DNA of 64,000 nt, taken from NCBI GenBank assembly GCA_033675265.1, contig JAUJYZ010000686.1:181001-245000 (forward strand), in the 5' to 3' direction. The notes under the pieces were generated by a model. It was not told the origin of the DNA. It was given only the letters and a program-made list of their open reading frames with translations, and searched no databases. Position numbers and translations under genes: made by a program. The DNA is from Actinostola sp. cb2023. Its lineage: Eukaryota > Cnidaria > Anthozoa > Actiniaria > Actinostolidae. Of the stretch, positions 58,197-64,000 are shown one piece after another. Positions within the stretch are counted from its first letter, which is position 1; every line of letters starts with the position of its first letter.

Positions 58197-59030
58197 AATG
58201 GATGGATGGATGGATGGATGGATGGATGAATGAATGAATGAATGATGAATGGATGGATGAATGATGGATGGATGGATGGATGAATGAATGAATGGACAAA
58301 CGAATGAATGAATGAATGAATGAATGGACAAATGAATAATGAATGAATGAATGAATGAATTGATGAATGAATAAATGAATGATGTGGAATGGTGAAAGGA
58401 TGGATCGTTGGATAAATAATAGATAGATGATGATGGATGGTGGATGGATGGATGGATGGATAAATAGATAGATGTGTGGATGGATGGATGGATGGATGGA
58501 TGGATGGATGGATGGATGGAGTATAAATACAGTATTATTTATCATTATTATTATAAATGGATATATGGATGGGTAGACGGATGGATATGAATGAGTGGAT
58601 GGGTGAAAGAACGGATAAATAGATAGATGGATGGATGGATGGATGGATATGGATGGATGGTAGATGGATGGATGGATGGATGGATATATGGATGGGTAGA
58701 TGGACGGATGGATAGATATGGATGATGGATGATATATGATATATGGATGGGTAGATAGATGGATAATGGATGGATAGATGGATGGATGGATATGGATGGG
58801 GATGGATGGATGGATGGATGGGTAGATGGATGGATGGATGGATGGATAGATAGATGGTAGATGGATGGATGGATGAATATATGGATGGGTAGATGGATGG
58901 ATGGATGGATATATGGATGGGTAGATGGATATATGGATGGGGTAGATGGATGGATGGATATATGGATGGGTAGATGGATGGATGGATATATGGATATATG
59001 GATGGGTAGACGGATGGATGGATGTACAGG
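58197..59030. repeat. GGAT/GAAT tetranucleotide tract, ~0.83 kb
   Basis: Imperfect GATG, AATG and GATA tetramers with GGGTAGATGGATGG sub-units. The long His/Pro/Ser-rich minus-strand frames (IHPSIHPS) are artefacts of the repeat. Confidence 0.95.
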
Positions 59031-59509
59031 TGGAAGGGTTGGTACGTAAGAATCAGAGGCCAATCAGGATCGATTTGTAGGTAGGTAGGTACTCGTGAAA
59101 GCAATGGACAAAGTGAGCAACAACAAACAATATTAGCTACGGTCACGTATACACAAACAGTCAAATCCCATTAGCAGGTCGATGATCTCTTAGCTACGAA
59201 CTACGCCTCATAATCCCTGATAACCAATTACTGATAGTTTACGCCGGTAATCTATAAAAGAAAAGAGTTTGGATTGTGCTTGGAACACTGTGTTGATGAT
59301 GGATTAGTTCGAATTTCCGCTCGAAGAGAAGTACTCTGGAAACGAGAAAAGCCATCTCAATGCGAAAATCCATATTAAATAAAAAGTTGTAGGGTTTTTG
59401 ACACATCTAACCAAGCACTTCAGGTCATTTAACTCAGTCGAGATTCTTGCTAAAAAAGTAAACTAAATCAATTAAATATAATGGTTTAAAAGGGAAATAT
59501 GAGGCCGAA

Positions 59510-60110
59510 TGTGAAGAAGCCATTTAGATGCTTATGCGCCATTTGGAAGCCATTCGAACGTTAGTTTTTAAACAATTTTAGTCAACGCTTGGAAGGCATT
59601 TCTTACGTTAGAGTCTTGCATGGGAAGCCATTTAAATGCTTACGCGCCATTTGGAAACATTCAAATGTTAGTCAACGTTTGGAAGGCATTTCAGGCATTT
59701 CATGCGTTTGAGTCTTGGGAAGCCATTTAAAAATGCTTACGCGCAATTTGGAAGCCATTCGAATGTTAGCCATATTCAAATGCTAGTCAATTAATAATAA
59801 TTTCTTACGTAGCCATTTAAAAATGCTTACGCGCAATTGGGAAACCATTCAAATGTTAGCCATATTCAAATGTTAGTCATTTAATAATAATTTCTTACGT
59901 TAGAGTCTTGGGAAACCATTTAAATGCTAACGCGCAATTTGGAAGCCATTCAAACGTTAGTCATTTCAGGCATTCCTTACGTTAGAGTCTTGGGAAGCCA
60001 TTTAAATGCTTACGCGCCATTTGAAAGCCATTCAAATGTTAGTCAGCGCTTGGCATTTCAGGCATTTCTTACGCCGGTTCGAGTCACATTGGGAACCCAT
60101 TTAAATGCTG
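59510..60110. repeat. Irregular ~100-bp repeats, ATTTGGAAGCCATTCAAATG
   Basis: About five diverged units, each with CCATTTAAATGCTTACGCGC, CATTTGGAAGCCATTC and GGCATTTCTTACG, TTAGAGTCTTGG. Not coding. Confidence 0.75.
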
Positions 60111-61365
60111 CTCAACAATGAGACCCATTTAAGTAACATATGTGAAATACTGTACTTCTGATGATTGTCAACAAGCTAGCCTCCCAAGAACGCCATTGGG
60201 AAAACCACTTAGATGCTCGTTAAGAAAACCCATTTGAAGGTTCGTTCGAAGAACATTTAGTGACGAGAAACTTAAGTAAATAATTAATTAGACTGGATTT
60301 CTCACTGAAACATAACAAGGAAACAGGTGTTCGGTGTTCGTTTTTGTTTATTGAGCTTTTTTGTGATATAAAGTAAACGCTGGTAAGCAAATAGAACAAC
60401 GTATCATGTCATGTTTAATAACAGATGACAAATGGAAGAAATCCAGCTTCTTTCCGTGCATGGTGACATGTACAAACACAACTGTACAACACACAACCAT
60501 TAACGTGTAGTTAGCGGTTTGTCGCGACGCGCGCCGCCTGCAGTCGCGCCATAACGAGAACACCATCCACAGTAATGAGTTCAGGAGCGGAGTTAATTCA
60601 CTGACACATTGATGGAACGATTTTACAGCATGGGGACTAATTAGGAACTCTAGTACGTTCGATAGGAAGAAAAATAAAGGTCAGAATACAAATCTAGAAG
60701 AAATGTAAGTGATCAGAGCTTCATTTCAGGGGGGCAAACGGGGATTAAAGCTTCGATTGATCAAAAATTCTAGAAGGTTTAATCGAAACATCATTTTAAG
60801 ATAATCAAATAAAAAACCTCATGCAGAGGGGATTAATTGTCCAGACATTTTGTAGGTTGCCATACTGCATGGAATATTCGCCGTAATTCGAAGGTAGCAT
60901 TTGATTAGCTTTATCAACGCAACATGGTCGGATACACTGGACCGATTTGCTCCTAATGGGTTATCACAAAAAGCTTTTAAGAAACAACAGAAAATAAAAG
61001 ACTTTGCGTAAAAGATTTCGATCTTTAAAGCGGTTGGGATTAAAAAACAGTCATGAAAGATTTTTCTTCAGGACAACTAGCATTGGGTCGTTCTATAGGA
61101 TGTTCTTAAAAAATGCAGTCGGGGATATACGGAAAGGCTTCTGTATTGTTTTGTTTTTAAAACCAAATAAAACGCTACAAATGCGTTTCGAATCGAACGT
61201 TTGATCCGGAAACAGGATTAGATTTGGCGACGAGATTTGATTTCTGGACTAAACTTCGAACTTACACTTGAATTGCTTTTTTGAAAACAAACAACTTCTG
61301 TAAAACTCGTTGATGATCAAAGATTCGAACAACAACAACAACAAAAACAACAAAACATTTGCATA
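60111..61365. other. Interval without a recognisable gene
   Basis: Only short frames with no domains (60348-60566 minus; 61004-61204 plus). It could be UTR or intron of a gene starting near 62.6 kb on the minus strand, but no exon is recognised. Confidence 0.35.
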
Positions 61366-61640
61366 ACGAAGATTCGAACGTTTGATCATGGTCAGCAGTA
61401 CATGAATGGCTTGCGAAAACTAACAAACATTACATGGACATACCAATATTTTTTTATCGAAATCACTGATCCCTTGCTCAACTAGAGATTCGAACGGCAA
61501 AATTCGAACGTTTGATCGTGGTTTCCGGGACATGAATGGATTTCGGACACTAACAAATAAAACATGGACATAGTTTTATAGAAATCACACTGATCCCTTG
61601 ATCAAAGATTCGAAACGGCAAAATTCGAACGTTTGATCAT
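61366..61640. repeat. Three diverged ~125-bp repeats with ATTCGAACGTTTGATC
   Basis: GATTCGAACGTTTGATCATG, ACATGAATGG and ATCACTGATCCCTTG recur in order three times. Non-coding. Confidence 0.65.
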
Positions 61641-61931
61641 GTCACGAAAATGAGTTGTTTTTGAACATACAAAACAGCTACGCGCGAGGGCCGGACGTAG
61701 GGAATAAAACACAATCCCCCAAAGTGCTTACAGATAAAGGTTTAGTCATTGATGTTGGTTGAGCGAGTTTAAGTTCACGATGTTCCACTGGGTGGATTAG
61801 GCTACAGCGGCGCGACGTCATGAGAGTAAGTTAGTTTTATGGGGAATAGAATCGGCTATGATGTAAGACTACCGACTCGTCATCAAGACTTGCGGTCGAA
61901 TTTTAAAACAATGGTACAAGTACGTACTCGC

Positions 61932-62230
61932 TTTAATAATGAGTTACAAGACAATAGATAGCTGTAAATACACGATATAGGGCTGTATATTATAGGTATA
62001 AAATTTGTAAAAAATCTATTAAAAAAAATAAGTATAAAAATATGTCAAATTTAAGGGTTGTCGCTTGTGCTTTTAAGTATATTTTAGTTTTAATAATGAG
62101 TTACAAGACAATAGATAGCTGTAAATACACGATATAGGGCTGTATATTATAGGTATAAAATTTGTAAAAATCTTTAAAAAAAAATTAGTATTGATCAAAT
62201 TTAAGGATTATCGCTTGTGCTTTTAAGTAT
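61932..62230. repeat. Tandem duplication, two ~155-bp copies
   Basis: Both copies contain TTTAATAATGAGTTACAAGA, TAGCTGTAAATACACGATAT, GGGCTGTATATTATAGGTAT and CGCTTGTGCTTTTAAGTATA. Confidence 0.85.
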
Positions 62231-62574
62231 ATTTTAGTTCAGTTCATCATTTATATACTCGACTAAACGTTATTATAACGTGGCAAAAGTCAAACGTTTT
62301 CGACTTTAAAGCTATCATCATTTTAGTGTGAAGATTGTTCTCTGGTAGTTGGTGCATTCAAAATGATATATAGTGTATACTGTCTTTGTATTCAGAATTC
62401 TAGGTATGATTTCTTATGATAGTAAACCGCGTAGTTGTAGCTTGCGCTTTAAATACTGTGTGGAAAAAAAATCGATATGAGGCTTTGTGCGCCATCATTT
62501 CAGATCGAGAAGTCTCAATTAAACTTGCAAAGAAAGCAGAAATTCGCTGTTATTTCTGTCTAAAAACGTCTTAC

Positions 62575-62640
62575 CTTGGTCCGTAACACTGCTGTTCCTT
62601 TGCGTCCTCGCCGGTTGTCGCTCGTTACCCGCTATATGTG
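62575..62640 (-). promoter_or_regulatory. Candidate minus-strand first (5' UTR) exon
   Basis: GC-richer than its surroundings and ends at a good donor on the minus strand (ACCAAG|GTAAGACG, boundary at 62575/62574). Two CRE palindromes lie just upstream on that strand. It could feed the minus-strand GPCR at 49966, whose ATG is preceded by an acceptor, or an unseen gene. Inference only. Confidence 0.25.
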
Positions 62641-62674
62641 CTCTACCGCGAGTAGACTGGGATCGAATTCCAAA

Positions 62675-62696
62675 TGACGTCACACATCTGACGTCA
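62675..62696. promoter_or_regulatory. Two perfect CRE palindromes TGACGTCA, 14 bp apart
   Basis: TGACGTCA at 62675-62682 and 62689-62696. This is the CREB/ATF consensus. Paired sites at this spacing are uncommon by chance and lie 35-60 bp upstream of the candidate minus-strand exon. Confidence 0.4.
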
Positions 62697-63414
62697 CGAT
62701 GAAATGCGCGACAGGTTTGAGTGTTTCTCTAGTCGTAGATCTAAAAGTAAAGGAAGAATTCGCTGATGGTCAATTGGTGCTTGAGGGCTGTGCTAATGAG
62801 AGAATAATACAGCCATGTGGCACGGAAGAGTCTTGACACTTAGAATGGTTTGTATTGAACGATCAATACAAATGAGTAGGAGGATATAGAACACGGCATT
62901 GCCACTCAAATGGCTTCCTTTCTGAACCAATCAAAATGAGGCGCACGGGAAAAGGGAGGGGAGGGAGGAGGGGAGGAGAGGGGAATGGGGATCTCAACAA
63001 CAACAACAACTTTATTTCAAGATGGTAAACACATAACAGATGAGATACACAAAGTACTGATAAACTAGTGACCCTCAAAATAAACATGTTCTCATCCAAT
63101 CAACCTCTTTCAATATACAGCACAGCAAACGAGTAGGTAAAAATAGAACACGGCTTTGACAGATGCAGTAATTTGACGTCAAGTGATATAACGTAGGTAT
63201 AATTATAGAAATTAGTATAAGAAATGAAATATAAGGCCAATGACGTCATTCGCACCTCCCTGTCACTTTAGGGCCTCTTGTATTTATAGTAAGGTATATC
63301 CGTATAGGAGTAGCGTCCGTATTATAGTAAGGTATCAGATAGGTTTCCCCTGGTTATACTAAGCCAGTGTTTTGGTAAGGTGATCGTGTTATACCGTTGA
63401 CTGTAAGCGGATGA

Positions 63415-63712
63415 ATGTGGCACTCAAATGGCTTCCTTTCTGAACCAATCAAAAAAGCGTGCAGATGCATCTCATCCAATCAAACTCTATCAATACGGCA
63501 CGGTACCGTGACACTCAAATGGCTTCCTTTCTGAACCAATCAAAAAGCGTGCAGATGCATCTCATCCAATCAAAATCTTTCAATACGGCACGGTACCGTG
63601 ACACTCAAATGGCTTCCTTTCTGAACCAATCAAAAAGCGTGCGATGCATCTCATCCAATCAAACTCTTTCAATATGGCACGGTACCGTAACTTTCCCACT
63701 CATACGAAAACG
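63415..63712. mobile_element. MITE subfamily B with three internal ~87-bp repeats
   Basis: GTGACACTCAAATGGCTTCC, TTTCTGAACCAATCAAAAAG, CGTGCAGATGCATCTCATCC and ACGGCACGGTACCG are repeated three times. The right end is TTCCCACTCATACGAAAACG as in the family at 3352. A partial unit also lies at 62893-62942. Confidence 0.75.
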
Positions 63713-63781
63713 CTTCAATTAGGTTCAATTAGTTGATCTAGATATTATGACTGTGGCCCGATACACAGTAATGCGTTTTCC

Positions 63782-64000
63782 AAAGTAGTAGCAAAACCTT
63801 CGCGTGCATTTTATCGAAAACGTAGCAAAAACTTCGCATGCATTTTATCGAAAACGTAGCAAAAACGTCGCGTGCATTTTATCGAAAACGTAGCAAACAC
63901 TTCGCGTGCATTTTATCGAAAACGTAGCAAAAACGTCGCGTGCATTTTATCGAAAACGTAGCAAAACCGTCGCGTGCATTTTATCGAAAACGTAGCAAAC
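63782..64000. repeat. 34-bp minisatellite running off the window edge
   Basis: Units of AACGTAGCAAAAACTTCGCG plus TGCATTTTATCGAA, at least six copies. The array is truncated by the end of the window. Confidence 0.9.

Noticed and set aside
58147..59164. Long minus-strand His/Pro/Ser-rich frames
   Set aside because: Artefact of GGAT tetranucleotide repeats, open in several frames at once.
63782..64000. Regular 34-bp repeats considered as a CRISPR-like array
   Set aside because: There are no unique spacers; the units are contiguous tandem copies in a eukaryotic genome.

Overview
This window is metazoan nuclear DNA. The intron-containing genes, the AT-rich intergenic sequence crowded with inverted-repeat elements and minisatellites, and the gene types (a DED/death-domain adaptor, a SIRT1 sirtuin, peptide-type class A GPCRs) fit a non-bilaterian animal. 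An anthozoan cnidarian such as a coral or sea anemone is my best guess. That assignment is inference. No bacterial, organellar or intact viral genes were seen.

Layout. (1) 245-5980, plus strand: a six-exon gene for a 528-residue protein that I read as DED, TRADD-N-like domain, Ser-rich linker, death domain, death domain. (2) 6204-8700: a terminal-inverted-repeat (TIR) element and repeats. (3) 8852-21418, plus strand: a complete 12-exon SIRT1 ortholog (850 aa). Its introns hold at least ten inverted-repeat elements, including a piggyBac-like element sitting in a TTAA inside another element. (4) 21.4-35.4 kb: no intact gene, but many TIR elements. One Mutator-like element with a 9-bp target duplication carries a RecQ-type helicase fragment, and a possible decayed kinase exon lies near 30.1 kb. 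(5) 35862-37115, minus: a class A GPCR whose start codon must lie elsewhere. (6) 39.8-40.7 kb: a 15-bp minisatellite. (7) 41672-42481, minus: an orphan single-exon membrane protein with 41-residue repeats. (8) 44.2-47.6 kb: a second family of TIR elements with its own acidic coding exon. (9) 48881-49966, minus: a second, intronless class A GPCR. (10) 50-64 kb: mostly satellites (142-bp, 20-bp, 70-bp and GGAT units) and element remnants, with a possible minus-strand first exon and paired CRE sites near 62.6 kb.

Two results stand out. The first is the DED/TRADD-N/DD/DD adaptor, a domain combination I cannot match to a named protein. The second is a short dispersed motif, GGGHTNCCTGTG (H = A, C or T). 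It occurs about 20 times outside arrays in this window, against roughly 0.1 expected by chance, and it also forms the core of a 38-bp minisatellite inside the adaptor gene. Two copies lie just upstream of the SIRT1 start codon. The genes share no operon-like logic. The adaptor would act in death or immune signalling, SIRT1 in nuclear deacetylation, and the GPCRs in peptide signalling. All splice models were made by eye from GT/AG sites, phase continuity and family alignment.
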